From Streptomyces achromogenes (GTDB lineage: Bacteria > Actinomycetota > Actinomycetes > Streptomycetales > Streptomycetaceae), in the NCBI RefSeq assembly GCF_030816715.1, contig NZ_JAUSYH010000001.1, positions 6,758,001-6,822,000 on the forward strand: a stretch of 64,000 nucleotides of DNA, in the 5' to 3' direction. A model generated the notes under the pieces. The model ran no database searches and was not told the DNA's origin. It saw only the letters and a list, made by a program, of their open reading frames with translations. The translations under genes were made by a program, and so were the position numbers. Below are positions 17,981 to 26,992 of this stretch, one piece after another (positions within the stretch are counted from its first letter, which is position 1; every line of letters starts with the position of its first letter).

Positions 17981-18009
17981 ACCCTTGTCCCGGAATACGA
18001 GACAAGGGT
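17981..18009. promoter_or_regulatory. Inverted repeat ACCCTTGTC-N11-GACAAGGGT
   Basis: Perfect 9-bp arms lie at 17981-17989 and 18001-18009. It is between the 3' end of the GNAT gene and the sir leader, both on the minus strand. It could be a terminator of the GNAT gene (no T run) or an operator for sulfur control; the sequence alone does not decide. Confidence 0.4.
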
Positions 18010-18088
18010 GGCGTCTGTCACATGACCTGTGAGGTCTCTTGTCCGCGCAGGTCACCACGAGGGGGAACCAGCCGGAGGAAACAGCGGT

Positions 18089-18661
18089 TCAGACGGGGAA
18101 CGCGCCCGGCCAGGGACCCGGCGCCGACACCTCGGGCTGTTCCTCGACCTTCGTGTCGAACAGCGTGAATCCGCGCCGCTGATAATTCTCCATCGCGTGC
18201 TCGCCGTCCAGGCTGCAGGTGTGCAGCCACACCCGCTTGGTCTGCGGCAGCCCCGGCCAGCGGTCGGCCAGATCCCACGCCCGGGCGGCGCCGTGCGACA
18301 GCAGGTGCCCGCCGATCCGCCGCCCGCGGAAAGCCGGCAGCAAACCGAAGTACACGATTTCGACGACCCCGTCGTCCTGCGGCTCCAGCTCCACGTACCC
18401 GGCCGGCGTGCCCCGCTCGTAGGCCACCCAGGTCTCGACCCCGGGGCGCTCCAGATGCTCCCGCCACTGTGCGTACGTCCAGCGCAGCCGGTCGATCCAG
18501 CGGATGTCCCCGCCGACGGACGCGTACAGGAAACGGCTGAACTCGGGGGAGGGGACCTCGGAGCGCACGATCCGGACGTCGCCCTCCGGCGCGGCGGCCG
18601 GGAGGAGGTCGCCGGGACCGGTCTGCTCCAGGGACCAGGTGGTCACGGGGATGTTCGTCAT
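18089..18661 (-). CDS. GNAT family N-acetyltransferase
   Basis: 190 aa. The acetyl-CoA-binding motif is FGLLPAFRGRRIGGHLLSHG, preceded by the beta strand VEIVYFG; YQRRGFTLFDTKVEEQ is the typical C-terminal strand. It probably acetylates a small molecule or a protein amino group; the substrate is unknown. It lies upstream of the sulfur block on the same strand but is separated by more than 160 bases with inverted repeats. Confidence 0.88.
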   Translation of the reverse strand: MTNIPVTTWSLEQTGPGDLLPAAAPEGDVRIVRSEVPSPEFSRFLYASVGGDIRWIDRLRWTYAQWREHLERPGVETWVAYERGTPAGYVELEPQDDGVVEIVYFGLLPAFRGRRIGGHLLSHGAARAWDLADRWPGLPQTKRVWLHTCSLDGEHAMENYQRRGFTLFDTKVEEQPEVSAPGPWPGAFPV

Positions 18662-18677
18662 GCCCGCCAGGGAATCA

Positions 18678-20012
18678 TCACTGCGACATTCTGTCGATCG
18701 AGGCCAGGGGCAGCGCGAACAGCGCCCGGCCCGACTGCGCCCAGACCTCGCCGGTCGCCGCCCAGTAGGACAGGGACTCCGTCTGCGTGCTCCAGCAGTC
18801 GTGCCGGTCCGCCGCGCCGCACACCGCGGCGCCCGAGCCGCCGTCCTCGCCGTGTGCGCCGCGTTCGTCGTCCGTCCCGCCGGGGCTCTGCCGCCACAGC
18901 GTCCCGTGCTCGTCGTGCGGGCCCGCGGCGCGGGTCACGTACCACCGCGTGTCGTAGGACAGCACGCCGCGCACCCCGGTGACCTTCGTTATGTAGGCCT
19001 CGGACGCCGTCACCCGCCCGTTCGGACCGGCGACGAGCAGACCCGCGTGGCCGGGCGCCGTGCTGAACGGGTAGCGCCACAGGCGGGCGCCCCGGTCGCC
19101 GTCGTCGAGCGTCCACTCCCCGGCGACCAGACTGTCCGGCGCGGTGCTGCGGTCGAGAGAGACGGTCGAGGGACGCGGCGCGCCCGAGCCGCCGCTCAGC
19201 TCGTAGGAGCCGACGGCCGGGAGCACGAATCCGTACCCGTGCGCCGACCAGCCGCCCGGCACCCGGCCCACCGCGTCAGCGGCGACCGTGGCGCGCTGCA
19301 CGCGGTTCATGTCGTACACGTACAGCGCGGACCGGTCCCCGTCGTCCGCGGTGACCAGCAGCTTGTCCTGGTACCAGACCATGCCGGAGACGTGCGAGAC
19401 CAGCCCGCGGTAGTCCCGGCCGTCGTCCACGGGGACGGCGAGCAGCGCCCAGGTGTAGGAGAGGTGACCGAGATCGGCGGCGTCGACGAAGCCGACCCGG
19501 GCCAGGCCCCGGTCCGCCGCCGCTCCGCCGCTGCGTGACCAGCCGGAGAGGATCACCCGGTTCGAGCCCCACACGCCGTCGTCGTCCGCGTCCCCCGACG
19601 TGGTGACCGCGCCCGGCCGCCAGCCCGCCGTGTCGTCGGTGTTCCAGCAGTACGCACGTGTAGCCGTGGGGGAGACCGGCAGGGCCCGGCGCTCGGCGGG
19701 CGAGCAGTCGACGGCGTCCCGCAGGGTGCGGTCGGCGCCGTCCAGCACCGCGCCGACGCCGACCGGGCGGCCCATCCCGGCCGCGAGCCGGTCCAGGGAG
19801 GCCTGCGGCACCATGTTCTCCGTCAGTCGCAGGTCAGCGACCTCGGACGCGGCGGTGAGCGGCTTCAGGTCCCCCGGGCCGTCGTGGGTGACCGTCGCCT
19901 GGGAAGCACTGATCACGGTGGCGGCGGCGGTGAGGGCGAGAGCGGTTCCGGACAGAAACGCCCGCAGTGCCCTGCCGCGCCTGCGCCGGCGATGTCGGCC
20001 GCGCTGTCTCAT
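18678..20012 (-). CDS. Secreted protein of unknown function, 444 aa
   Basis: The N-terminus MRQRGRHRRRRRGRALRAFL is strongly basic and is followed by a hydrophobic stretch (SGTALALTAAATVISASQA), a Sec signal or N-terminal anchor. The rest looks like a repeated beta structure, with many WY/WS segments such as LSYTWALLAVPVDDGRDYRG and MVWYQDKLLVTADDGDRSAL. This suggests a beta-propeller-like fold. Four late cysteines could form disulfides. No enzyme family was recognised. Its stop is 16 bases from the GNAT start. Confidence 0.75.
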   Translation of the reverse strand: MRQRGRHRRRRRGRALRAFLSGTALALTAAATVISASQATVTHDGPGDLKPLTAASEVADLRLTENMVPQASLDRLAAGMGRPVGVGAVLDGADRTLRDAVDCSPAERRALPVSPTATRAYCWNTDDTAGWRPGAVTTSGDADDDGVWGSNRVILSGWSRSGGAAADRGLARVGFVDAADLGHLSYTWALLAVPVDDGRDYRGLVSHVSGMVWYQDKLLVTADDGDRSALYVYDMNRVQRATVAADAVGRVPGGWSAHGYGFVLPAVGSYELSGGSGAPRPSTVSLDRSTAPDSLVAGEWTLDDGDRGARLWRYPFSTAPGHAGLLVAGPNGRVTASEAYITKVTGVRGVLSYDTRWYVTRAAGPHDEHGTLWRQSPGGTDDERGAHGEDGGSGAAVCGAADRHDCWSTQTESLSYWAATGEVWAQSGRALFALPLASIDRMSQ

Positions 20013-20178
20013 TCGCCCTCCCGAGGCGGGCCAACTGCGCCTGATGATCCATACGTTGACAGAGGAGCAGGTGGGGTGACCCGTAGAGGGATGCTACGGC
20101 AGTCGGCCGCCCCGGAGGACGAAGTCCGCGCAAATATGCGGAAGACCCTGTGGGAAGACCGCGGATGCATCACCATTG

Positions 20179-21465
20179 CTACGGTGACGGCGTTCTGTTT
20201 TTGACCACCGCGGGCGCGGTCGAATGGGGCAACAGCCCCGCGGGATCGGCGGGCAGAAGCACGTCGACCTCGGCGTCCTCGCAGAAACGATACGGCCGGT
20301 GTTCCAGAAATCCTCCCAGGTAACGCCGCACCCGGGACATCTCCGCCCGCACCGTCACCGTACGGTCCGAGTCGCCGAACATGTCCTGCGCGAGCTCCGC
20401 GGCACTGCGCCCGCCGCGCCGCACCGCCAGCAGATACAGCAACTCCGCATGCCGGGGACTGAGTTCGTGGGACCACGAGCCCGCGTCCCCCGACACCGTC
20501 ACCGACCAGCGCCGGGGTCTGGTCAGGTCCAGCACGATCCGGCTCGCACCGCCCGGCGGCCGCCCGGCCGCCTCGTCCACCGACCGCACCAGCCAACCCC
20601 CGGCCAGCGGCTCGAGGGTGCACAGCCCCAGTGCCGGCAGCCATCGACGTCCCGGCGACGGCGACTTCGGGAGCGCGATCCGGCTCGTGTACGGCATCCC
20701 GGTCACCGCGGCCGTCCACCCCTCGCCGTCCACGACCGCGGCCCGGCCGCCGATCCGGGCCAGCGCCGGCGCCGCCACCGCGCGCAACCGCTCCAGCGAA
20801 CCGAGATGCTTCTCCCGCAGCCTGGACTCGGCGAGCTTCGCCACCGAGTCGACCCACGCGAGGGTCGCCGGGTGCATCGTCTCCAGTGGCCCGCTGACGT
20901 CGACGACGCCCAGCAGCCGGCCGTTGCGCGGATCGGTGATCGGCGCGCCCGCGCAGGTCCAGGCGGCGTGCGAGCGCACGAAATGCTCGGCGGCGAACAC
21001 CTGCACGGGCCGGCGCACCACCGCCGGCGTGCCCACCCCGTTGGTGCCCACCACCGCCTCGCCCCAGTCCGCGCCCAGCTCGAAGCCGAGCCCGTCGGCC
21101 TTGCGCAGCACCGGGCCGCAGCCCTCGCGCCACAGCACCCGGCCCTCCCCGTCGGCGACCACCATGATGTGGTGAGCGACGTCCGCGACCGACAGCAACC
21201 CCTCCCGCAGCACCGGCAGTACCTCGCGCAGCGGCGACTCCTCGCGCCGCCGCCGCACCTCGTCGGCGCCGAGCAGCCCCGCCCGGACATCACGCTCCGG
21301 ATCGACACCGCTGCGCAGTAGGCGCTCCCAGGACTGCTCGATCACCGGACGCGGGGCGACGCGCACCCGCTGGCCGGCCAGCCGGGCGTCACGGACCTGG
21401 TTGAGCACCCGCGCCGCCCGCGCGGCGTCGACGGCCGCGAGCTGCGGCACGTTCATCGGTGGCAT
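20179..21465 (-). CDS. GAF-domain transcriptional regulator with C-terminal winged helix
   Basis: 428 aa from the ATG at 21465, with GGAGG ten bases upstream; the open frame further upstream is spurious. The N-terminal region RPVIEQSWERLLRSGVDPER and the GAF part (GADWGEAVVGTNGVGTPAVV, DPRNGRLLGVVDVSGP) resemble the sensor half of AcoR-type regulators. There is no sigma-54 AAA domain. Instead the C-terminus has ELSPRHAELLYLLAVRRGG and FGDSDRTVTVRAEMSRVRRYL, a winged-helix-like segment. It is a likely one-component regulator; the ligand is unknown. Confidence 0.8.
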   Translation of the reverse strand: MPPMNVPQLAAVDAARAARVLNQVRDARLAGQRVRVAPRPVIEQSWERLLRSGVDPERDVRAGLLGADEVRRRREESPLREVLPVLREGLLSVADVAHHIMVVADGEGRVLWREGCGPVLRKADGLGFELGADWGEAVVGTNGVGTPAVVRRPVQVFAAEHFVRSHAAWTCAGAPITDPRNGRLLGVVDVSGPLETMHPATLAWVDSVAKLAESRLREKHLGSLERLRAVAAPALARIGGRAAVVDGEGWTAAVTGMPYTSRIALPKSPSPGRRWLPALGLCTLEPLAGGWLVRSVDEAAGRPPGGASRIVLDLTRPRRWSVTVSGDAGSWSHELSPRHAELLYLLAVRRGGRSAAELAQDMFGDSDRTVTVRAEMSRVRRYLGGFLEHRPYRFCEDAEVDVLLPADPAGLLPHSTAPAVVKNRTPSP

Positions 21466-21706
21466 CGCCACTGGGCCTCCAGGGTTGGACACAGGCTGAC
21501 AACCGGATGTCAAGCGCTTGTGCCGACTGTTTCCGGTCGTGCTTGGACCCCCCCATCTTGCCGTCCACTCGTGACGGAGGGGCCTACTCCGGTCACAACC
21601 ACCGACAAGTTGCAACCCCCTGCAACCCTGGTGAACGTCCACAGGTTGTTTGAAACTTGAGCCACGCCGTCCCGAGCGGCGATTCTGGCCTCGCAGGGCC
21701 ATTGCG

Positions 21707-21744
21707 GCGGGGGTGGTGCCGTGTCGGCGCAGCACCACCCCCGC
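21707..21744 (-). terminator. Hairpin terminator after the aidB-like gene
   Basis: Perfect 13-bp arms, GCGGGGGTGGTGC and GCACCACCCCCGC, flank a 12-base loop, 35 bases beyond the 21779 stop. It lies in the 313-base gap 21466-21778. Apart from this hairpin, that gap holds only the presumed promoter of the GAF regulator. Confidence 0.7.
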
Positions 21745-21778
21745 TTCCTGCTTCCGTGAATCTCCCGAGGCCCCGGCG

Positions 21779-23428
21779 TCACTCCCGGGGAGCGGCCCGC
21801 TCGACGAGCGCCGCCAGGTCCAGGCTGTGCGGCAACGTCCCGAAAGCCGCACCCCCGTCCCCGCCCAGCCGCGAGGCGCAGAACGCGTCCGCCACCCCGG
21901 GCGGTGCGAACCGCACCAGCAGCGACCCCTGGAGCACCAGGGCGAACCGCTCCGCCAACCGCCGGGCCCGCCCCTCGGCCCCGTCCAGATCGGCGAGGTC
22001 CGTCAACAGATCCTTGATCGCGCCGTCCAGCCGGTGGTCGGCCCCCCGCGCCAGACCCACCTCGTGGAGGTAGGCGTTCAACGCCTGTGGTTCGCGCTGC
22101 AGCGCCCGCACCACGTCCAGCGCCTGGACGTTGCCCGCCCCCTCCCAGATCGAGTTCAGCGGCGACTCCCGCACCAGCCGGGGCATCCCCGACTCCTCCA
22201 CGTAACCGTTTCCGCCGAGGCATTCCGACGCCTCCACCGCCACCGGAGCGCAGCGCTTGGTCACCCAGTACTTGGCCGCCGGAACAGCGATCCGAAGAAA
22301 CGCCCGCTCCTGCTCGCCCCCGTCGTCGCAGGCCGCCGCGAGCCGCAGTCCCAGCGTGGTCGCGGCCTCCGACTCCAGGGCCAGATCCGCCAGCACATTG
22401 CGCATCAGCGGCTTGTCCACGAGCTTGCCGCCGAACGCCGCACGATGGGAACAGTGGTGGACCGCCTGCGCCACCGCCTGCCGCATCAGCCCCGCCGACC
22501 CCAGCACACAGTCCAGCCGGGTCGCCGCCACCATGTCGATGATGGTCCGCACCCCGCGCCCCTCCTCGCCGACCCGGCGCGCCCACGTCCCGTCGAACTC
22601 GACCTCGGCGGAGGCGTTGGACCGGTTGCCCAGCTTGTCCTTCAGCCGCTGGAGACGGAAGACGTTCCGGGAGCCGTCTTCGAGAACGCGCGGAACGAGG
22701 AAACACGTCAGCCCGCCGTCGCCCCCGCCGGGGGCGGTCCGCGCCAACACCAGGAAACCGTCCGACATCGGCGCCGAACAGAACCACTTGTGCCCGGTCA
22801 GCTCGTACGCCCCGTCGTCGGCTAGCGGAGCGGCGACCGTCGTGATCGCCCGGACGTCGCTGCCGCCCTGTTTCTCCGTCATCCCCATGCCGAACAACGC
22901 ACCGGCCTTCGATCGGGCCGGCCGCAGCCCGCGGTCGTAGACCGTGGACGTCAGCCGGGGCTCCCACTCGGCGGCCAGCGTCGGATCGGTGCGCAGCGCG
23001 GGCACCGCCGCGTGGGTCATCGACAGCGGGCAGCAGTTGCCCGCGTCGACCTGCGTCCACACCAGGAACCCCGCCGCCCGCCGCACATGCCCGCCCGGCC
23101 GCACCCAGGCCGCGGTCAGCCCGGCCCCCACCCCCTTGCCGAGCAGCCGGTGCCACGCCGGATGGAAGTCGACCTCGTCGATCCGGTGCCCGTGACGGTC
23201 GTACGCACGAAGTTTCGGAGGACGGGCGTCGGCCTGCGCCGCCCACTCCTGCAGCTGCCCGGACCCCGCCGCCCGCCCGAGCGCCGACAACTCGCCGCGC
23301 ACCTCGTCGAGCAGCCCCGGATCCAGGTGCCGTTCCACGGCCGCCACCAGCGCCTGGTCTGCGCCGTAGACGTCGTATCCGGTCAGGGGCGGGGGCTGGT
23401 TGGTCACCGTGTGCGTGCTGCCTGCCAT
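21779..23428 (-). CDS. AidB-like acyl-CoA dehydrogenase family protein
   Basis: 549 aa, the long AidB-type length. FGMGMTEKQGGSDVRAITT and ELTGHKWFCSAPMSDGFLVL are FAD/substrate-binding motifs of the AidB branch. RLKDKLGNRSNASAEVEF and ESPLNSIWEGAGNVQALDVV place it there as well. In E. coli AidB is part of the response to DNA alkylation; the Streptomyces proteins are uncharacterised and could be ordinary flavin dehydrogenases. It is followed by a strong terminator and so is monocistronic. Confidence 0.87.
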   Translation of the reverse strand: MAGSTHTVTNQPPPLTGYDVYGADQALVAAVERHLDPGLLDEVRGELSALGRAAGSGQLQEWAAQADARPPKLRAYDRHGHRIDEVDFHPAWHRLLGKGVGAGLTAAWVRPGGHVRRAAGFLVWTQVDAGNCCPLSMTHAAVPALRTDPTLAAEWEPRLTSTVYDRGLRPARSKAGALFGMGMTEKQGGSDVRAITTVAAPLADDGAYELTGHKWFCSAPMSDGFLVLARTAPGGGDGGLTCFLVPRVLEDGSRNVFRLQRLKDKLGNRSNASAEVEFDGTWARRVGEEGRGVRTIIDMVAATRLDCVLGSAGLMRQAVAQAVHHCSHRAAFGGKLVDKPLMRNVLADLALESEAATTLGLRLAAACDDGGEQERAFLRIAVPAAKYWVTKRCAPVAVEASECLGGNGYVEESGMPRLVRESPLNSIWEGAGNVQALDVVRALQREPQALNAYLHEVGLARGADHRLDGAIKDLLTDLADLDGAEGRARRLAERFALVLQGSLLVRFAPPGVADAFCASRLGGDGGAAFGTLPHSLDLAALVERAAPRE

Positions 23429-23551
23429 GGCCCGAACCTACCCCCGGGTACCGCGGTCATGACCGTCAGCGGCCCGCGCGCCGCTCCCCGACCCGGTGAA
23501 GAGGCTTTGCCGGGGGTGAGCGCAGCCCCGAACGGCGGATACCTTTAGGGC

Positions 23552-24949
23552 GTGCAGCCAGCAAGTCAGTCACCCGAGCAACCCGGGAGCCCCGCAGGGC
23601 GTCTCCACCGGGCGCGTGCCCTTTACCGGAACGTCTCCAAGCGGCGGACCGCCTGGCTGCTGTTGAAGGACACCGTCAACTCCTGCATCGAGTACCGCAT
23701 CCTCGGTCTCGCCGCGGAAGCCGCTTTCTTCACGTTGCTCTCGGTCCCTCCGCTGCTCCTCAGCCTCATCGGTCTGCTCGGCTACGTCGACGACTGGACC
23801 GGCACCGACACCATCACCAGCCTGGAGGCCAACCTCCTCGACGCGTCCCGCACGGTCCTGTCCGACAAGGGCGTCCGGCAGATCGCGCAGCCGATCCTCG
23901 ACGACGTGATGACGGGCGGCCGCCCCGACGTCATCTCCATAGGCTTCCTGTTCGCCCTGTGGTCCGGCTCGCGGGCGGTGAACGTCTTCATCGACACCAT
24001 CACCGTCATGTACGGCCTCGACGGCGTCCGCGGCATCGTCAAGACCCGGCTGGTCGCCTTCCTGCTGTTCGTCGGAGCCCTGCTGATCGGCTCGGTCGCG
24101 CTGCCTCTGATGGTCGCCGGACCGGACGCGGTCGTCCGCATCGTCCCCTGGTCGACGACCGTCGTACAGGTCCTGTACTGGCCGGTCGTGATCGTCCTGT
24201 CCATCGCGTTCCTGACCACGCTCTACCACGTCTCCGTGCCCGTCCGGTCGCCGTGGATCGAGGACGTCCCCGGCGCCCTCGTCGCCCTCGCCATGTGGGT
24301 GCTCGGCAGTTTCCTGCTGCGCATCTACCTGACGAGCACCATCGAGGGCGCCACCATCTACGGCTCCCTCGCCGCCGCCGTCGCCGTCCTGCTGTGGATC
24401 GGCGTGTCCGCGTTCGCGGTACTGGTGGGCGCCGCCGTCAACGCCGCGATCGACCGGGTCTGGCCGGCCGCCGCGACCGCCGCCGCCCGCGCGGCCAACG
24501 AACGGCTGCGCCAGGAGGAGGCCGCGGAGTACGTCGCCCGCATGGCCGCGGCCCGCTCCCCCGAGGACGACGACCCGGACGATCCCGACATGCCTTCCGA
24601 GTTCCCCGAGCGGTGGTCCCGCTTCCTGCCCCCGGAGGACGTGACGGGACGCTTCCGTCCCCATGTGAAGAGCGCCGCGAAGGGAAACGGCGTGAACGGG
24701 GTGAACGGCGCGAGCAGGGGAAACGACGGCGACGACGGAGACTGCGCGAGCGGCGGAAGCAGCGTGAACACCGGAAACAGCGCAGACGCGGGGGACAGCG
24801 TGAGCCGCAAAGACAGCGGGAATCGGGGAGACAGCGGGAACGCGGGAGACAGCGGTGTCAGCGGCATTGGCGGTTTCAGCGGGGACGATGAAAACAGCGG
24901 AGCCAGGGGGACCGGCGGAAGCGGCGAGGAACAGCCTCCCCGACGGTAG
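23552..24949 (+). CDS. YihY/BrkB family inner-membrane protein with repeat tail
   Basis: 465 aa, GTG start, probably leaderless. Residues 1-300 hold about six helices and the family features RILGLAAEAAFFTLLSVPPL and GVRGIVKTRLVAFLLFVGAL. A cytoplasmic charged segment follows. The last 90 residues are low complexity, rich in Gly, Asn, Asp and Ser in a five- to eight-residue pattern (NRGDSGNAGDSG), encoded by imperfect DNA repeats. The family function is unclear; it is not an RNase BN despite old names. Convergent with the NmrA-type gene (16-base gap). Confidence 0.88.
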   Translation: MQPASQSPEQPGSPAGRLHRARALYRNVSKRRTAWLLLKDTVNSCIEYRILGLAAEAAFFTLLSVPPLLLSLIGLLGYVDDWTGTDTITSLEANLLDASRTVLSDKGVRQIAQPILDDVMTGGRPDVISIGFLFALWSGSRAVNVFIDTITVMYGLDGVRGIVKTRLVAFLLFVGALLIGSVALPLMVAGPDAVVRIVPWSTTVVQVLYWPVVIVLSIAFLTTLYHVSVPVRSPWIEDVPGALVALAMWVLGSFLLRIYLTSTIEGATIYGSLAAAVAVLLWIGVSAFAVLVGAAVNAAIDRVWPAAATAAARAANERLRQEEAAEYVARMAAARSPEDDDPDDPDMPSEFPERWSRFLPPEDVTGRFRPHVKSAAKGNGVNGVNGASRGNDGDDGDCASGGSSVNTGNSADAGDSVSRKDSGNRGDSGNAGDSGVSGIGGFSGDDENSGARGTGGSGEEQPPRR

Positions 24950-24965
24950 CGCCCAGAGAAGGGCG

Positions 24966-25781
24966 TCACGACTTCCAGACGCCCGTTTCCGCCGCCTCCC
25001 TCGCGAATTCCGCGAAGTCGCGCGGCTCGCGGCCGAGCACCTCCTGGACGCCCGCCGAGAGGCAGGCGTTGCGTCCGTCCAACAGCGACTCGAACAACTC
25101 CACCAGAAACGCCGTTTCCTCCGGCGGGACTCCGAGAGCGGCCAACTGCTCGCCGTACTGACGTGCGGACACCGGTGTGTACGTCAGCTCGCGCCCGGCC
25201 GCGCGCCCGACCTCCGCAACCGCTTCCCGAAACGTCAGTAGCCGCGGCCCGGACACGTCCAGAGTCCGCCCCACGTACCGGTCGCCCTCCGTGAGCGCAT
25301 TCACCACCACATCGGCGACGTCCCGCAGGTCGACGAACGGTTCCTGGACCTCCCCGCCCGGGAACACCAGTTCCCCACCGCTCCGCAGCCCCTCCACCAG
25401 CGGCCCCTCACTGAAGTTCTGCGCGAACCACGCGGCTCGCACGACGGTCCAGTCCGCGCCCGACGTCCGCAGCGCCTCCTCGGTGGGCAGCGCCCGCTCC
25501 TCTCCCCGCGACGACAACAGCACCAGCCGCCGCACCCCCAGCGCCACGGCCTCCCGGGCCAGTCGTCCGACCGCGTCGGCGGCACCCGGGGCGCCCACGT
25601 CCGTCGGGTACACCAGGTACGCGGCGTCGGCGCCCCGCAGTACGTCCGCCCACGTGGACGCGTCGTACCAGTCGAACCCCTGCGTGCGCGAGGCGCTCCG
25701 CACGCCCAGCCCCGCCCCCTCGGCGGCCATCGCCACCCGCCCGCCCGTACGACCGGACGCCCCGGTCACCACGACCGTCAT
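24966..25781 (-). CDS. NmrA-type NAD(P)-binding oxidoreductase
   Basis: 271 aa from the ATG at 25781. A longer form from 25901 would add 40 residues of TADDTAR-type repeats and is less likely. The start MTVVVTGASGRTGGRVAMAA carries the GxxGxxG Rossmann motif, followed by SSRGEERALPTEEALR and VRAAWFAQNFSEGPLVEGL, as in NmrA/QorB-like atypical short-chain dehydrogenases. It may act as an NADPH-dependent quinone reductase or a redox sensor. It is divergent from an AraC regulator, a plausible controller. Confidence 0.82.
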   Translation of the reverse strand: MTVVVTGASGRTGGRVAMAAEGAGLGVRSASRTQGFDWYDASTWADVLRGADAAYLVYPTDVGAPGAADAVGRLAREAVALGVRRLVLLSSRGEERALPTEEALRTSGADWTVVRAAWFAQNFSEGPLVEGLRSGGELVFPGGEVQEPFVDLRDVADVVVNALTEGDRYVGRTLDVSGPRLLTFREAVAEVGRAAGRELTYTPVSARQYGEQLAALGVPPEETAFLVELFESLLDGRNACLSAGVQEVLGREPRDFAEFAREAAETGVWKS

Positions 25782-25981
25782 GCTCCGGGCCGCGTTCTGA
25801 ACCGTGCACCGAGTCGTGTGGTGTGCCGTAGGGCGGGCAGTGTCGTCCGCGGTGTCGTGAGCCGTGGTCCGGGCCGTGTCGTCTGCCGTGTTGTGTGTCA
25901 TGGCACCAGTCAACTGCCGTGCGCCGCACGGGCCCATCGCTGAACGGCTCATTCCCATATGCGCGCGTCTACGCTGGCGGC

Positions 25982-26950
25982 ATGGACGCACTCGCAGGCC
26001 TTCTGGAGGGTCCACGCGCGCGTGGCGCCCTCATGATCCGCGCGTGCTTCGATCCGCCGTGGAGCGTGCGGGTCGAGGACCGGGCCCCGCTGACGGTGAT
26101 GCTCATGGTGCGCGGCGAGGGCTGGGTCACGCCGGATGAGGGGGAGGCCGTCCGACTGCGCGCCGGCGATCTCGCCATCGCCCGTGGTCCGGCCCCGTAC
26201 ACCTGCGCCGACGCCCCCGGGACGCCCCCACAGGCGCTGATCCTCCCCGGCGGACAGTGCGCGTACCCCGACGGACGCCTCCTGAACGGTTCCATGGACC
26301 TGGGCGTGCGCACCTGGGGCGACCGCCTCGACGGCTCCACGGTCGTCCTCATAGGCACCTACCTGATGCGGGGCGAGATCAGCGGCCGACTGCTCGACGC
26401 GCTGCCCCCGCTGGTGTCCCTCACCACCGACGTCTGGCAGTGCCCGCTCACCCCGCTCCTCATGCAGGAGATCATCCGCGACGAAGCCGGCCAGGAAGTG
26501 GTCCTCGACCGCATGCTGGACCTTCTCGTGATCGCGGCGCTGCGGGCCTGGTTCTCCCGTCCGGAAGCGGCCGCGCCCGCCTGGTACCAGGCGCTGGCCG
26601 ACCCGGTCGTGGGCCGCGTCCTGCGCCTCGTCCAGGACGACCCCGCCCACCCCTGGACCGTCGCCTCCCTCGCAGCCAAGGCCGGCGTCTCCCGGGCGGC
26701 CATGGCCCGTCGCTTCACCGACCTGGTCGGCGAACCCCCGATGACCTACCTCGCCGGCTGGCGCCTCGCCCTCGCCGCCGACCGACTGCGCGACAGCGAG
26801 GACACCATCGGCGCGATCGCCCGCCAGATCGGATACGGAAGCGCGTTCTCCCTGTCCAGCGCCTTCAAGCGGGTGTACGGCGTCAGCCCTCAGGAACACC
26901 GGACAAGGGCGCTTCAGGGGCACGCGGCAAGGGGAGACGCGGTCGGGTGA
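25982..26950 (+). CDS. AraC family transcriptional regulator (cupin_6 type)
   Basis: 322 aa from the ATG at 25982. The N-terminal cupin-like sensor (LTVMLMVRGEGWVTPDEGEA) precedes two helix-turn-helix units, TVASLAAKAGVSRAAMARRF and TIGAIARQIGYGSAFSLSSA, and the family end FKRVYGVSPQEHR. It is divergent from the NmrA-type oxidoreductase, which it may control. A TACGCT element nine bases before the start suggests a leaderless mRNA. Confidence 0.9.
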   Translation: MDALAGLLEGPRARGALMIRACFDPPWSVRVEDRAPLTVMLMVRGEGWVTPDEGEAVRLRAGDLAIARGPAPYTCADAPGTPPQALILPGGQCAYPDGRLLNGSMDLGVRTWGDRLDGSTVVLIGTYLMRGEISGRLLDALPPLVSLTTDVWQCPLTPLLMQEIIRDEAGQEVVLDRMLDLLVIAALRAWFSRPEAAAPAWYQALADPVVGRVLRLVQDDPAHPWTVASLAAKAGVSRAAMARRFTDLVGEPPMTYLAGWRLALAADRLRDSEDTIGAIARQIGYGSAFSLSSAFKRVYGVSPQEHRTRALQGHAARGDAVG

Positions 26951-26992
26951 CGATGACGAAGCCGCCCTTTACCGCGGCGTAGGCTGGCAAGC

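Noticed and set aside
17668..18021. N-terminal extension of the sir frame
   Set aside because: It crosses the leader peptide ORF and inverted repeats, and its composition is unlike sulfite reductases. The ATG at 17667 gives the expected N-terminus.
25782..25901. 40-residue TADDTAR repeat extension of the NmrA-type protein
   Set aside because: It is low complexity and lacks a ribosome binding site, and the Rossmann start at 25781 matches the family. It is kept only as an alternative start.
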